Origin: Ruegeria atlantica
GTDB lineage: Bacteria; Pseudomonadota; Alphaproteobacteria; Rhodobacterales; Rhodobacteraceae
Direction of reading: 5' to 3'
Assembly (NCBI RefSeq): GCF_013032505.1
Contig: NZ_WQCG01000001.1
Location: 744,001 to 808,000 of the forward strand
DNA: 64,000 nucleotides
The notes beneath the pieces were generated by a model that saw nothing but the letters and a program-made list of their open reading frames with translations, did no database searches and was not told where the DNA came from. The position numbers and the translations under genes are program-made. This document shows, piece by piece, positions 42,166 to 51,376 of the stretch (positions are counted from its first letter, which is position 1; the number at the start of each line of letters is the position of its first letter).

Positions 42166-44227
42166 ACATAGCCCCCAATTCTGTTAACAATTCAGCAGCC
42201 TTGACCGCCCCTGGTTCAGGCAATTCGAAACTATTCAGTGCGGATCGGTAAAATTCAGTGCCGTCATGATCCAGACAGTCTGAGACCGTCCGCTCGAGCT
42301 TCATGAATTCCTTTTCGGTAATGACGGCGCACAGATCACGCTCGGCCATGGCAGTGGCGCGCCGTTCCTGATCATCCAGATAGGGGGCGGATTGGGGAAT
42401 GAATATCGCCGGAATGCGATGGTACAGCATCTCTAGGACCGAGTTGTATCCCGCCGCAGAAATGACCACGTCAGCGGCAAGGCAAAGCTTAGTCGCCTCT
42501 AATGTCTGAACCACGCGGGTGTTTTTCCAACCAAATGTTGCGGGCTGAACCGTACTGCCGGGCCACGTCACAACCAGATGTAAACAGTCAGGACGGGCCT
42601 CGAGCATACCCGAGATCGCCTGCAATTGCGCGGACCTGTCAGAGGCGACTCCGCCGCCCAACATGCTGACGACCAGTTGCCGGAAATCGCGTCCGAAACG
42701 TTTAGCCAACCGAGCTCTGAGCTTTTCTTTTTCTGCAGCGGACTGTTCCACCAAACGAACGATTGGCCCGACATAATGGACATGGTCACCATAGCTGTAA
42801 GCGTCGTTTAACTCGTCAAAAGCCTCAGAGGGCACAATGACCCGGTCAAAGACTCCTTCGCGGCGCAGCATGGTTTGCCTTGACCGCCCTTCAGGCCACA
42901 ACCCGCGCCGGATCCATGCAGCCAGCAGGTTGCGTTCCCGGATCACCCGATAAACGGAATCGAATACGTAACCGCCGTCAAAGACCAGCGTGTCGTTTTC
43001 GTTCAGCACCGCGCCAAGACGCCGATACGTCACTACATCATTGCCATCAGAATTTGTTTTTGTATCAGCGCGCTGAACCAGCGGAATACAGTTGATGCCT
43101 TCGCGACGAACAAGCGGAACGCAACTGGGAAAGGCCGCGAACATTTTTGACATCGTGTCCGGCATTTCCCGGGCGATGATGCTGCACCGCTGCGCATGCC
43201 CAAGCCCCACTCCGTTTGTCGGGAAAAACAGGGTTTTGGCTTTATCCTGTTCAGCCTGACGCTGCCTCGGATTCAGTCCGGCAGCCTTTTCCAAACGAGA
43301 AATATCGACAGTGTGCAACCACTGCGATTTCGAAGCTTGTTCGACAATTTGCGGCACGTTTCCGATCACATTACCGATCAGATAACCATCCAAGGCGAAC
43401 GGTGTCTTTGGACCAAGCAATGCAGGTGCGCCCGATGACATCAGAACCTCATCGTCGGTACAGTCGATGGCGACACCGCCGGCTGCAATCAGTTCGACCG
43501 CAAAAGCCGCCATTCGAACGCCAGCAATTCCGTGCCCGAACATCGCCAGAATATCTGTCGAATTCGCCAAGGTCAGCGGCGACAGGCCGGTATAAAGATA
43601 CGTCGGCAAATCGTGAAACGGCGACGCCTTTATCGCCTCATTCTGAGCGCCGCTAACGATGAGTTTCAGGTTATAGCCACCCTGGCTGCTCATCCGGGAG
43701 AAGCAGGACAGCGTTTCGGGGTTGTCCAACTCCATCGAACCCAGAACAACCGTCACGTTCGGCAAAACTCGATTTGGTCGCCGAGATGCGGGCCGAATAT
43801 CTGCCACCAAAGGGCTGGAGGTCGATGGCAGCACCGGCCGCGGCTGAAAATCCGTAAGGTCAATCACTTGCGCCTCGCGCCCAAGCGCATAGGCCAGCCG
43901 GGCTTTGGCTGCGATATAACTTTGCTGGGTCGCAAAACGACCAGTTGCAACAACCGGGACACTCGGGTCGAGCTGCTTGTTCCGCAGAGAGGCTAGAAGA
44001 AAATCGTCGATCTCTTCGGCACCCAGTACGAATACGGACTGCGCCTTGTGCTCGCCTGGATCAACGAGAAATTTGGCTGCCTCGTAGATCCTTCCACGCC
44101 CAGCATCTTCCGGCAGATAGTCGGCATCAATGCACACACTAAAGCCACGTGCTGCAAGTTGCTCGGCAAGGATCAACTGCGTGTCAAACGACCGCAACGA
44201 GCGTGTGCCCACTTCTATATAGATCAT
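42155..44227 (-). CDS. glycosyltransferase, GT28/MurG-like fold
   Basis: A 690-residue protein in two parts. Residues 1-320 look like one Rossmann-rich half (TVVLGSMELDNPETL near 160). Residues 335-690 resemble a MurG/UDP-glycosyltransferase-like unit: FFPTNGVGLGHAQRC is the glycine-rich acceptor loop, VVSMLGGGVASDRSAQ starts the donor domain, and ADVVISAAGYNSVLEMLYHRIPAIFIP is the nucleotide-sugar site (shown as ISAAGYNSVLEML and PAIFIP). It is therefore likely to use a nucleotide sugar in the cytoplasm. It overlaps both neighbours. The product, a polysaccharide or glycolipid, is unknown. Confidence 0.75.
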   Translation of the reverse strand: MIYIEVGTRSLRSFDTQLILAEQLAARGFSVCIDADYLPEDAGRGRIYEAAKFLVDPGEHKAQSVFVLGAEEIDDFLLASLRNKQLDPSVPVVATGRFATQQSYIAAKARLAYALGREAQVIDLTDFQPRPVLPSTSSPLVADIRPASRRPNRVLPNVTVVLGSMELDNPETLSCFSRMSSQGGYNLKLIVSGAQNEAIKASPFHDLPTYLYTGLSPLTLANSTDILAMFGHGIAGVRMAAFAVELIAAGGVAIDCTDDEVLMSSGAPALLGPKTPFALDGYLIGNVIGNVPQIVEQASKSQWLHTVDISRLEKAAGLNPRQRQAEQDKAKTLFFPTNGVGLGHAQRCSIIAREMPDTMSKMFAAFPSCVPLVRREGINCIPLVQRADTKTNSDGNDVVTYRRLGAVLNENDTLVFDGGYVFDSVYRVIRERNLLAAWIRRGLWPEGRSRQTMLRREGVFDRVIVPSEAFDELNDAYSYGDHVHYVGPIVRLVEQSAAEKEKLRARLAKRFGRDFRQLVVSMLGGGVASDRSAQLQAISGMLEARPDCLHLVVTWPGSTVQPATFGWKNTRVVQTLEATKLCLAADVVISAAGYNSVLEMLYHRIPAIFIPQSAPYLDDQERRATAMAERDLCAVITEKEFMKLERTVSDCLDHDGTEFYRSALNSFELPEPGAVKAAELLTELGAMYDQ

Positions 44228-45306
44228 GCATTCACCCCGCTGTCGGCGGAAATTATGCCTGACAGCATCGCTTTGAATTTACCTGCAGAGTAGTTTTCCA
44301 GCGCCGATTGCGATCTTACCACCTGGTCATGATACTTCTGCGGCTGGGCGATCAGATCGGCAATGATCGTGTCCACCTGAGATGGCTGGCAGGTCAGTAC
44401 AGCATTTCCAAACGTGGCACCTGTATCGGGGTTGGTCAGAACAACCTTACCCGCTGCCACCGCCTCGGCCACAACGCGACCAAAGCTCTCCTGCCAGGTC
44501 GGCGCTGTAAAATATACAAAAAAGTCAATCATTCCAAAGAACTCTTGCACAGTTATGGCATCAAAGGGAAGCAAGGTCCAATGCGCGCGAAGAACACGAG
44601 CATTCAACAGAGCATCTGCACCAAGGATTACGTTGCTCTGAGAATGGCTTGGAAAACAGCTATCCAGATCAGCGATAGCCGGGAACTTCTCGAACCCGGG
44701 CCGTGAATGCCGCCCGCGCCGGTCCTGTGGTATTTCACACGGAGCACTCATCTCGGTCTGGCAAATGTTGAACCAATCCGATCCCAAAACGTCCCACTGC
44801 CGTGCTATGCGGGACGTGGTCAACCAGTCGACAACGCCTTTGCGGTTATACGGTGAAATCGGCGCAAGCGTTTTCTTAAGCGCAATTGTCGAGACCTCGA
44901 TCTGGTTCAGGCAATTTGCAACGTCAAACCCCTCTGCGCCGCCGGGACGCAGAAAATTCTCATGCGTAATCACGTAAAGCTCTCGTGCAACGATCCTTGT
45001 GCCGAGCGTGTCCTGAAACTTCAAAAAAGACGGATTGTGCAAAAATACGAAATCCGCGCTGATCCGGGGGGCGTCCCAAATGATCGGAATGTTCAACTCG
45101 TCCAACACCCGCCGTAATACTGGCGAGACGTGCTGATTGGCACCAAAAGTTCTGGACGTGATCGCATGCACAACCACTTGCCCGAATTCTGCCGCTACCG
45201 GCAACTCGGCAGCCACCGCTGCAGATGTCCCGCCAGAAAATCGCGGCTCGATGACATAGGCGATCGTAGGTGTGTCTGATCGCCCGAAGGCGCGCACTTC
45301 CGACAT
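44224..45306 (-). CDS. glycosyltransferase, GT4-like
   Basis: A 360-residue protein. The start IAYVIEPRFSGGTSAAVAAEL fits the N-terminal Rossmann half of GT-B enzymes. Near residue 270 WQESFGRVVAEAVAAGKVVLT corresponds to the ExxxxxxxE-like donor-site motif of GT4 family members (E in ESFGRVVAEA). It overlaps the next gene by four bases, and the two enzymes could act in turn on one glycan. Sequence between residues 130 and 230 is less clear. Assigned by fold motif only. Confidence 0.68.
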   Translation of the reverse strand: MSEVRAFGRSDTPTIAYVIEPRFSGGTSAAVAAELPVAAEFGQVVVHAITSRTFGANQHVSPVLRRVLDELNIPIIWDAPRISADFVFLHNPSFLKFQDTLGTRIVARELYVITHENFLRPGGAEGFDVANCLNQIEVSTIALKKTLAPISPYNRKGVVDWLTTSRIARQWDVLGSDWFNICQTEMSAPCEIPQDRRGRHSRPGFEKFPAIADLDSCFPSHSQSNVILGADALLNARVLRAHWTLLPFDAITVQEFFGMIDFFVYFTAPTWQESFGRVVAEAVAAGKVVLTNPDTGATFGNAVLTCQPSQVDTIIADLIAQPQKYHDQVVRSQSALENYSAGKFKAMLSGIISADSGVNA

Positions 45307-45311
45307 CCCGC

Positions 45312-45632
45312 TCAGTGTTGCAACGAGGCGGCGAATGCGCTGTCGGCCGAACGGTTCTCGCCGCTGGCCGGTGCGCTGGCGGCATAGCTGAAGTCCACAT
45401 CACCAACAGAAGCGACCTCGTGAAAGCTCCGCAGCTCCAGCGACAGTTCATCTTCGCCGCTCAAAAGCTCGGGGTTTTTGTCGAGGTAGGCGTACAGTGC
45501 CTGAATGTCATTGGTAGACAGCATTTGGTCGATGACCAGCAGATGCTCAAGTGTGATCTCGGCACGCACGTTTTGGGATGTCGATAAAAATAGCAGAGCA
45601 GTTACGATGCCGATAAGTCGTCTATCCGTCAT
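45312..45632 (-). CDS. small secreted protein of unknown function
   Basis: A 106-residue protein with a signal peptide (hydrophobic core IGIVTALLFLS, cleavage likely after VRA at residue 24). The mature part is about 80 residues, acidic and helical at first (TLEHLLVIDQML). It contains no cysteine. It lies five bases upstream of the GT4-like gene, on the same strand, and is 76 bases after the start-distal end of the proline-rich protein gene. Function unknown; a substrate or export accessory for the glycosyltransferases is possible. Confidence 0.6.
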   Translation of the reverse strand: MTDRRLIGIVTALLFLSTSQNVRAEITLEHLLVIDQMLSTNDIQALYAYLDKNPELLSGEDELSLELRSFHEVASVGDVDFSYAASAPASGENRSADSAFAASLQH

Positions 45633-45708
45633 TTTGGATACCCCGTCGGAAATAATTAACAGTACACAAAATTGAATCAGTCCTTCTTAGTATAGCTCAA
45701 AAATACAG

Positions 45709-47877
45709 TTATTGGGTCGTCGCTTTCTTAAGTTTGCTCAGCACCTGACTTTTCAGGCGATTGACACGGTTCGGAGTCTGAGCCCTGACCGTTTTACGTG
45801 TGGTGGTCGGCTTGGCCGCTGCAACACCCGAGCCTTCTCCGGCCAGCCATAACTCTATGATCCCACTCGGGGTTTTGACGTCAGCCCCGGTGAAATCCCG
45901 AAGCTGTGCACCGGAGTCTCTGGCAAGGGCGGCCGCTCTTTCCTCGTCCTGCTTGTGATAGAAGCGCACGTTCGACTTGGTGATCCCAAAGCCTACACGC
46001 GCCTGCCCACTAAGCTCATGCCCTGTCGACGTCAGGTTGCTTACAACAGAATCAACAACGCTTTGGGGCACATTGGTTGGTGAATAGATCCGAAACGCCA
46101 CCACCGTATTTTCCGGGGCGGGCTCTGGTTGCGGGGTCGTAACAGCGTCATCCAGCAAAGCTGTTCGCTGGATAGGCTGCGACGGCTCAGATGTCTCTTG
46201 CAGCAGGGGCACCAATGACACTTCGATCTCCAACGGCGCCGGTGCTTGTGGCGCAGCCGGTGTTTCCAGCGAGTCTAGTGTTCCGAAAAGCGTCGGCACC
46301 TGCAATGCGGACGATAACCCGGACGGGGTCGGCGTTACTAATGATTCCGGCACGTCAGGCAGTTTCGGCGCAACTGGCAGCGCCACCAATTCCACAGGCT
46401 CCGGTTGCGGTTCGGACGGCGATGGCTGGGGGACAAGGTCTAATGCAACCGTGTTCGCCTCTGGCGCACTGGGCTCAACCAACACACGTGCTTCCGACGG
46501 CTCTTCGATTTCAAGCGAGACCACAACTTCAGGCAGAGAAAGGTCCGAACCAGTTGCTTGACCTATCTGCTGCCCCTGTTCCGGCAGATACGCCCGCACG
46601 GAATGCGGCACTGTCCGAACGACGTCCAATTGCACTTGCGACGCCGAATACTCCAATGCCGCAGGCTGGATCGGAACCACCGGCGGACGCATTGTTGTCG
46701 GGGATGCTATTGCCGCAACCGTTGCACCTTCCAGAAATTCTTCGGGTTCTGCCGCAGTCACAGTCGTTTCAAGCAATGCGACAGACGTACTGAAAATCTC
46801 GGGCGTGGATTGAAACCGTACGAAACCCAGATTCACCTCTTCCCGCGGTCGATAGCTCAGCAGCGATATCGGCAATGGCGGCTGGATAAGTGTGGGTACA
46901 AACGACCGAACACTTGGAGCCAAACCAGACAGTTCTGACCCGACGCCGCCCGACGGGTCGGGCGGTTCCGAGAAGGGCAGCGACAGCGATGCAACATCCT
47001 CTGGCAAGGTTGTGTCACCGTCGGGCGAATTTGCTTCAGATGACGTATCGAACACAGTCGTCGAGTTTGCAGCCGCATCCGTCGCGCCGTTTGCTACATC
47101 AGAGGACGCCGCTGAACGATCAGACAGTTCCGTTTCCGGTTGCGTGATCGCGCTTGTCGCCAATGCTTCCTGGTCTACCAGCCCCGCAGTTTCGGTTGGT
47201 CCAGATGCGTTCAATCCAGAAAGGATGAGAAACACCGAAGACGATGCAGCCACACCGATGCCGCATCCCGCCGCGACCAAACCCAAACGCATCTTGCGAC
47301 GAGAACGTTTCTGGTCTTCCATCCTTTCAAGAAGGTTCTTGCGCAAACGATCTGCCACCTCACCTTCGGACAGCTTTAGGCTAGGTTCCGAGGTGATCAG
47401 ATCTTCTGGGACATTGCCGGACTGCAGGCCCGGCACGGGCTCGGTATTTGGCGAAGCAGCGTTTGCTTCACCTTGTTCATCACCTGTGACGTTTCCGGTC
47501 TGGGTGGTGTCATTGTTGATAGATTGGCGTGCAACACCGCCTACGGCGGCACTTTTGGCCGACTCACCAGGCTGGAGAGGCTTGGATGCTTGGCTCGGAT
47601 TAGCGGCCGTTCCAGGTTGCTGCGCCGCCGTATTCGGGACATTTTCCGGTTGCGCGCCAGAGGTTGATTGCACTGCGTTACTACGACCCGGGGCAGACGG
47701 CCGCGCGGCACCGCCGTTTGTCTTGCCTGTCGGTGGGTTGCTTTCTTGCTGTTTCCGAGCGTTTTCAAGCACCTCCTGCCATTCAGGAGATTGCACAAAG
47801 TCATAAATACCCGACACTTTGTTAGCGTCTTTGTTGGCAACTTTAGGGCGAGCTTTTGGATCGCTGGCCTTTGTCAT
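45709..47877 (-). CDS. proline-rich single-pass membrane protein with LytR_C-like domain
   Basis: A 722-residue protein. A disordered Gln/Asn/Pro-rich cytoplasmic part (about residues 1-190) is followed by a basic stretch (RSRRKMRLG), one membrane segment (about 200-220, LGLVAAGCGIGVAASSSVFL) and a very long Ser/Pro/Glu/Thr-rich periplasmic region. The last 110 residues read as a LytR_C-like domain: VVAFRIYSPTNVPQSVVDSV (near 600) and NVRFYHKQDEERAAALARDSG. Such tails are found in cell-envelope proteins. The ATG at 47877 is preferred to a GTG 22 codons upstream. It heads the glycosyltransferase group on the same strand. Confidence 0.7.
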   Translation of the reverse strand: MTKASDPKARPKVANKDANKVSGIYDFVQSPEWQEVLENARKQQESNPPTGKTNGGAARPSAPGRSNAVQSTSGAQPENVPNTAAQQPGTAANPSQASKPLQPGESAKSAAVGGVARQSINNDTTQTGNVTGDEQGEANAASPNTEPVPGLQSGNVPEDLITSEPSLKLSEGEVADRLRKNLLERMEDQKRSRRKMRLGLVAAGCGIGVAASSSVFLILSGLNASGPTETAGLVDQEALATSAITQPETELSDRSAASSDVANGATDAAANSTTVFDTSSEANSPDGDTTLPEDVASLSLPFSEPPDPSGGVGSELSGLAPSVRSFVPTLIQPPLPISLLSYRPREEVNLGFVRFQSTPEIFSTSVALLETTVTAAEPEEFLEGATVAAIASPTTMRPPVVPIQPAALEYSASQVQLDVVRTVPHSVRAYLPEQGQQIGQATGSDLSLPEVVVSLEIEEPSEARVLVEPSAPEANTVALDLVPQPSPSEPQPEPVELVALPVAPKLPDVPESLVTPTPSGLSSALQVPTLFGTLDSLETPAAPQAPAPLEIEVSLVPLLQETSEPSQPIQRTALLDDAVTTPQPEPAPENTVVAFRIYSPTNVPQSVVDSVVSNLTSTGHELSGQARVGFGITKSNVRFYHKQDEERAAALARDSGAQLRDFTGADVKTPSGIIELWLAGEGSGVAAAKPTTTRKTVRAQTPNRVNRLKSQVLSKLKKATTQ

Positions 47878-48215
47878 CAATACCCCCGAACTGGCCGCCG
47901 GAACATGCTCTATGCTGTTGCAACACGGGCAAACCAAATACACTCGTGAACACTAAAAAATTCAAAAAAATCTATGAGTCAGTATAAAAAATTGACCACT
48001 GGAAGACAAGTAATCCGGTGTTCGAAGTGCAATTTCGGCGTCTTTCGCAGGCTAAGAATGCGTGGTTGTAGCTCCCGTAACCTGCCCCAACGCGATCTGC
48101 CACGACGTCGCAGATTCGGTAAAAAAGGGCTCGTCATGCCGTTTGTGACCACTCTGATCACGGCCGTTTTCGCAGACTTCAGATTTGCGGTTTGGCTGAA
48201 TCCGCTTCAGCGATC
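47878..48215. other. intergenic region upstream of the proline-rich protein gene
   Basis: A 338-base stretch with no convincing gene. It contains the promoter described at 47981-48009, with A- and T-rich tracts near 47955-47970. On the minus strand a GTG at 47943 is in frame with the downstream protein and would add 22 residues starting MYLVCPCCNS, including a CPCC cluster. I keep the shorter form because its ribosome-binding site is better. Confidence 0.5.
47981..48009 (-). promoter_or_regulatory. sigma-70-like promoter for the proline-rich protein gene
   Basis: On the minus strand, TTGTCT (48004-48009) and TATACT (47981-47986) are separated by exactly 17 bases. The -10 box matches TATAAT at five of six positions and the -35 box matches TTGACA at four. 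Transcription from here would give a leader of about 100 bases before the ATG at 47877. Confidence 0.5.
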
Positions 48216-48524
48216 TCAAACCTCGAAGTCCAGAACTAGAATTCCGTCTATGCCACCTACAGCATGTTTGACCAACTGCGCGCCCAGCGCTTTGTGTGTC
48301 TTGTCGTTTTGATAGGTGTGCAGCGCGGCCCAATCATCGAAATCACCCACAAACCCATGCATGTAACCGCATTCGATCTGCTCAGGGCTTTCGCTGCGAC
48401 CACCTGTAAACCCGCTTGCACCCGGCAGAGCGTCGGTCAGGTCAGAAAGACCATTGTGAATCTTGGCGATGTTCTCTTCGGTTACGTCGGAACGAAATTT
48501 GGTCAGCACGATATGGCGGATCAT
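48216..48524 (-). CDS. Dabb (stress-responsive A/B barrel) family protein
   Basis: A 102-residue protein matching the Dabb domain, a dimeric alpha/beta barrel. IRHIVLTKFRSDVTEENI at the start and a histidine-rich middle, CGYMHGFVGDFDDW and ALHTYQND, are typical. Dabb proteins include plant stress proteins and small enzymes such as olivetolic acid cyclase; in bacteria most are unstudied. It follows the ABC transporter genes on the same strand, 109 bases after them, so it may be read from the same transcript. Confidence 0.85.
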   Translation of the reverse strand: MIRHIVLTKFRSDVTEENIAKIHNGLSDLTDALPGASGFTGGRSESPEQIECGYMHGFVGDFDDWAALHTYQNDKTHKALGAQLVKHAVGGIDGILVLDFEV

Positions 48525-48633
48525 GCTCTGGCACCGTAATCACAATTGAATGAGCGCATGAGTTTGAAAACCCCGACCATCGGCAATTCTGATGCGATTG
48601 CAATCAAACTTCACCTAAATCTCGAAGCCCGGT

Positions 48634-49389
48634 TTAGATCGCCAAATACTCCTCGCGAAGGCCGGTGTCTTGAAGCACCTCGTTTGCTGTCCCATCAAAC
48701 ACGATAGTGCCGGTGTCCAAAATGATCGCACGATCGGCCAACTCCAAAGCGCGGACAGCGTTTTGTTCAACGATAATCGTGGTCATGCCCTGTTGCTTGA
48801 CGTGAACCAGTGTCTTTTCAATCTCGTCGACAATTACCGGGGCAAGACCTTCGTATGGCTCATCCAAAAGCAATACTTTGATGTCACGGGCAAGCGCTCT
48901 GGCGATTGACAGCATCTGTTGTTCGCCACCCGACAAGGTAATCCCCTCTTGCTTTCTGCGTTCGCCTAGGCGCGGGAACAACTCATACAGCCGCTCCAGA
49001 GACCATCCGACAGGCGGGGCAATCTGGGCAAGCTGTAGGTTTTCCTCGACGGTCAAGCCTGGGATTATGCGTCTGTCTTCCGGTACCAGGCCAAGTCCGA
49101 CAGATGCCGCTTCGTAACTTGTCATATTGTGCAGCGGCTTGTGATCCAGCCAGATTTCACCATGCCTTACTTCGGGATCGCCGACTCTGGCAATAGAACG
49201 AAGTGTCGAGGTTTTGCCAGCGCCATTCCGTCCAAGCAGGGCCAGAATCTCGCCTTCATGCACGTTAAAGCTGACGCCCTGCACGATGTAGCTTTCGCCG
49301 TAATACGAGTGCATGTCCCATACAGAAAGGAACGCAGGCGCGGTGCTGGCCATATTGGCGTTTTTCGAAAAGTCAGGTTTTTCGTTCAT
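48634..49389 (-). CDS. livF: branched-chain-amino-acid-type ABC transporter ATPase LivF
   Basis: A 251-residue ABC ATPase. Walker A GRNGAGKT is near residue 54, signature LSGGEQQ near 150, and Walker B VLLLDEP near 172. It has the longer N-terminus (about 20 extra residues) before the nucleotide-binding domain. AAGGAAA lies six bases before the ATG. With LivG, LivM, LivH and the binding protein it forms a complete HAAT-family importer. The LivF copy follows LivG after nine bases. Confidence 0.93.
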   Translation of the reverse strand: MNEKPDFSKNANMASTAPAFLSVWDMHSYYGESYIVQGVSFNVHEGEILALLGRNGAGKTSTLRSIARVGDPEVRHGEIWLDHKPLHNMTSYEAASVGLGLVPEDRRIIPGLTVEENLQLAQIAPPVGWSLERLYELFPRLGERRKQEGITLSGGEQQMLSIARALARDIKVLLLDEPYEGLAPVIVDEIEKTLVHVKQQGMTTIIVEQNAVRALELADRAIILDTGTIVFDGTANEVLQDTGLREEYLAI

Positions 49390-49398
49390 AGCTTTTCC

Positions 49399-50157
49399 TT
49401 ACGCAGCAGTCTCGCCCAAATAGGCCTCGCGGACCTTGGGATTACCGCGGATATTTTCCGGAGTGTCTTCGACCAATGGTGTCCCCTGCGCCAATACGGT
49501 GATCCGTTCGGCCAGGCTGAAGACGACGTGCATATCATGCTCGATAATGGCGATGGTAATGTCGCGCTCATCTTTGATCTGTTTGAGCAAGTCGATCGTG
49601 TTGTTGGTATCAGCCCGCGCCATGCCTGCCGTCGGTTCATCCAGCAACAACAAGCGCGGGTTCTGGCTGAGGCACATGCCGATCTCAAGTCGCCGCTTGT
49701 CACCGCGGGACAGTGAGGCCGCATTCATCTCGCGCTTGTCAGCCATGTTCATCTCTTCCAACATGGCTTCTGCTTGTTCTACCACCTCACGTTCATTGGC
49801 GATGGTCTCATAGGCGTGCATCCGAAACGCGCCATCCCGCATCGCGAAGATCGGGATCAGCATGTTCTCCATCACCGTCAGCTCACCAAAAATCTCGGGC
49901 GTCTGGAACACGCGGCTGATGCCCATCTGGTTGATCTGGAACGGCTCCAGCCCCAGAACCGAGTTATTGTTGAACAAAACTGACCCTGTATCCGGCATCA
50001 GCTTGCCCACCAAACAGTTCAACAGCGTCGACTTCCCCGCACCATTGGGACCGATAATGGCGTGAACCGAGTTCTCTTCAACGTTAAGGTTCACATCTGT
50101 CAGCGCCTTCAGGCCACCGAAGCGTTTGCTGACGTCTTTGACTCTTAGAATTGCCAT
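49399..50157 (-). CDS. livG: branched-chain-amino-acid-type ABC transporter ATPase LivG
   Basis: A 252-residue ABC ATPase. Walker A GPNGAGKS is near residue 36 and Walker B LLLDEP near 170. The signature is LSRGDKRRLEIG, a variant with Arg-Gly-Asp in place of the usual GGQ. The start MAILRVKDV is preferred over an upstream in-frame ATG because GAGGGG lies eight bases before it. It is ten bases after LivM and drives transport together with LivF. Confidence 0.93.
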   Translation of the reverse strand: MAILRVKDVSKRFGGLKALTDVNLNVEENSVHAIIGPNGAGKSTLLNCLVGKLMPDTGSVLFNNNSVLGLEPFQINQMGISRVFQTPEIFGELTVMENMLIPIFAMRDGAFRMHAYETIANEREVVEQAEAMLEEMNMADKREMNAASLSRGDKRRLEIGMCLSQNPRLLLLDEPTAGMARADTNNTIDLLKQIKDERDITIAIIEHDMHVVFSLAERITVLAQGTPLVEDTPENIRGNPKVREAYLGETAA

Positions 50158-50167
50158 TGCTCGCCCC

Positions 50168-51373
50168 TCACTCAGCCGGTTCTGTTTTGCCTGACGGCGC
50201 ATCGTCGGCATCTGTTTTCTTGCGCTTGAGGCGCTTGAGCAAACGTTGCCCCCCCTCGACCAGACCGCCCGGCAGATAGATGACGACGAGCATGAACAGG
50301 ATGCCCAACGTCAGGTGCCAGCCTTTGCCGATAAATGGGTGGATCAGGAACACCACGGCGTCTTCCATCCCGTCGGGCAGGAAAGCGAACCAGCTGTGCA
50401 GGACGTTGTCGTTGATCTTCGAGAAGATGTTCTCGAAATACTTGATGAAACCTGCGCCCAGAACGGGTCCGATCAGCGTGCCCGTGCCACCGAGGATGGT
50501 CATCAAGACGACCTCACCCGAAGCGGTCCATTGCATCCGTTCGGCACCTGCCAGCGGGTCCATCGCGGCCATCAAACCACCGGCCAAACCGGCATACATG
50601 CCAGAGATAACAAAGGCAGCCAACGTATACGGCTTTGAGTTCAGGCCCGTGTAGTTCATCCGTTGTTGGTTCGACTTCACCGCGCGCAGCATCATGCCAA
50701 ACGGCGAACGGAAGATGCGGATGGCAAGGTAGAACACCACCATCATGATAACCGCACACAGGTAGTAACCTGCATTAAAGTCGAAACTCCATGCGCCCAC
50801 ATCCATCGTGTATGTAGCCCGCATGGGCAAACCAAACAGATGCGGCAAATCTGGTGAGTTCGCCCCCTGCAGGATTTGCGGGTCGTCCGCATAAACCTGC
50901 AGACCGGTTTCGCCATTGGTCAGGTTGAACTTGGGGTTCGAGAGCACCGAATAGGCCAGCGCAAAGCTCATCTGCGCGAATGCCAGCGTCAGGATCGAGA
51001 AATAGATCCCCGAGCGTCGCAGGCTGACAAATCCGATTAGGAGCGAAAACAATCCAGCGACGACAACACTTAACGCGATGGCTGGAATGACATTGTAGCT
51101 GAGCAGTTTGAACATCCAAACAGCCGAGTATGACCCCACTCCAAGAAAGGCCGCGTGACCGAAGGACAAGTACCCGGTGAGGCCAAACAGAATGTTGAAC
51201 CCAATGGCGAAGATGCCAAAAATCACGAACCGCTGCATCAGGTCCGGATAGCCCGCGTTGAACTGCGCCATGGCGCTGCCTTCAGGGAACGGGTTCAGGA
51301 TGAAGGGCGCAAACAGGGTCAAAAGCGCGACAACGATCAGCAGGCTGGTGTCTTTTTTATTCAGTCCCAACAT
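50168..51373 (-). CDS. livM: branched-chain-amino-acid-type ABC transporter permease LivM
   Basis: A 401-residue permease with about nine or ten membrane helices and the LivM motif [27 protein letters not shown] precedes the ATG. A charged C-terminal tail ([12 protein letters not shown]) is longer than usual. It is three bases after LivH and pairs with it to form the transmembrane channel. Confidence 0.93.
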   Translation of the reverse strand: MLGLNKKDTSLLIVVALLTLFAPFILNPFPEGSAMAQFNAGYPDLMQRFVIFGIFAIGFNILFGLTGYLSFGHAAFLGVGSYSAVWMFKLLSYNVIPAIALSVVVAGLFSLLIGFVSLRRSGIYFSILTLAFAQMSFALAYSVLSNPKFNLTNGETGLQVYADDPQILQGANSPDLPHLFGLPMRATYTMDVGAWSFDFNAGYYLCAVIMMVVFYLAIRIFRSPFGMMLRAVKSNQQRMNYTGLNSKPYTLAAFVISGMYAGLAGGLMAAMDPLAGAERMQWTASGEVVLMTILGGTGTLIGPVLGAGFIKYFENIFSKINDNVLHSWFAFLPDGMEDAVVFLIHPFIGKGWHLTLGILFMLVVIYLPGGLVEGGQRLLKRLKRKKTDADDAPSGKTEPAE

Positions 51374-51376
51374 TGA

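Noticed and set aside
46892-47806. A 304-codon open frame opposite the proline-rich protein gene
   Set aside because: Low-complexity coding sequence leaves long antisense frames. The translation is Ser/Ala/Asp-rich without a domain.
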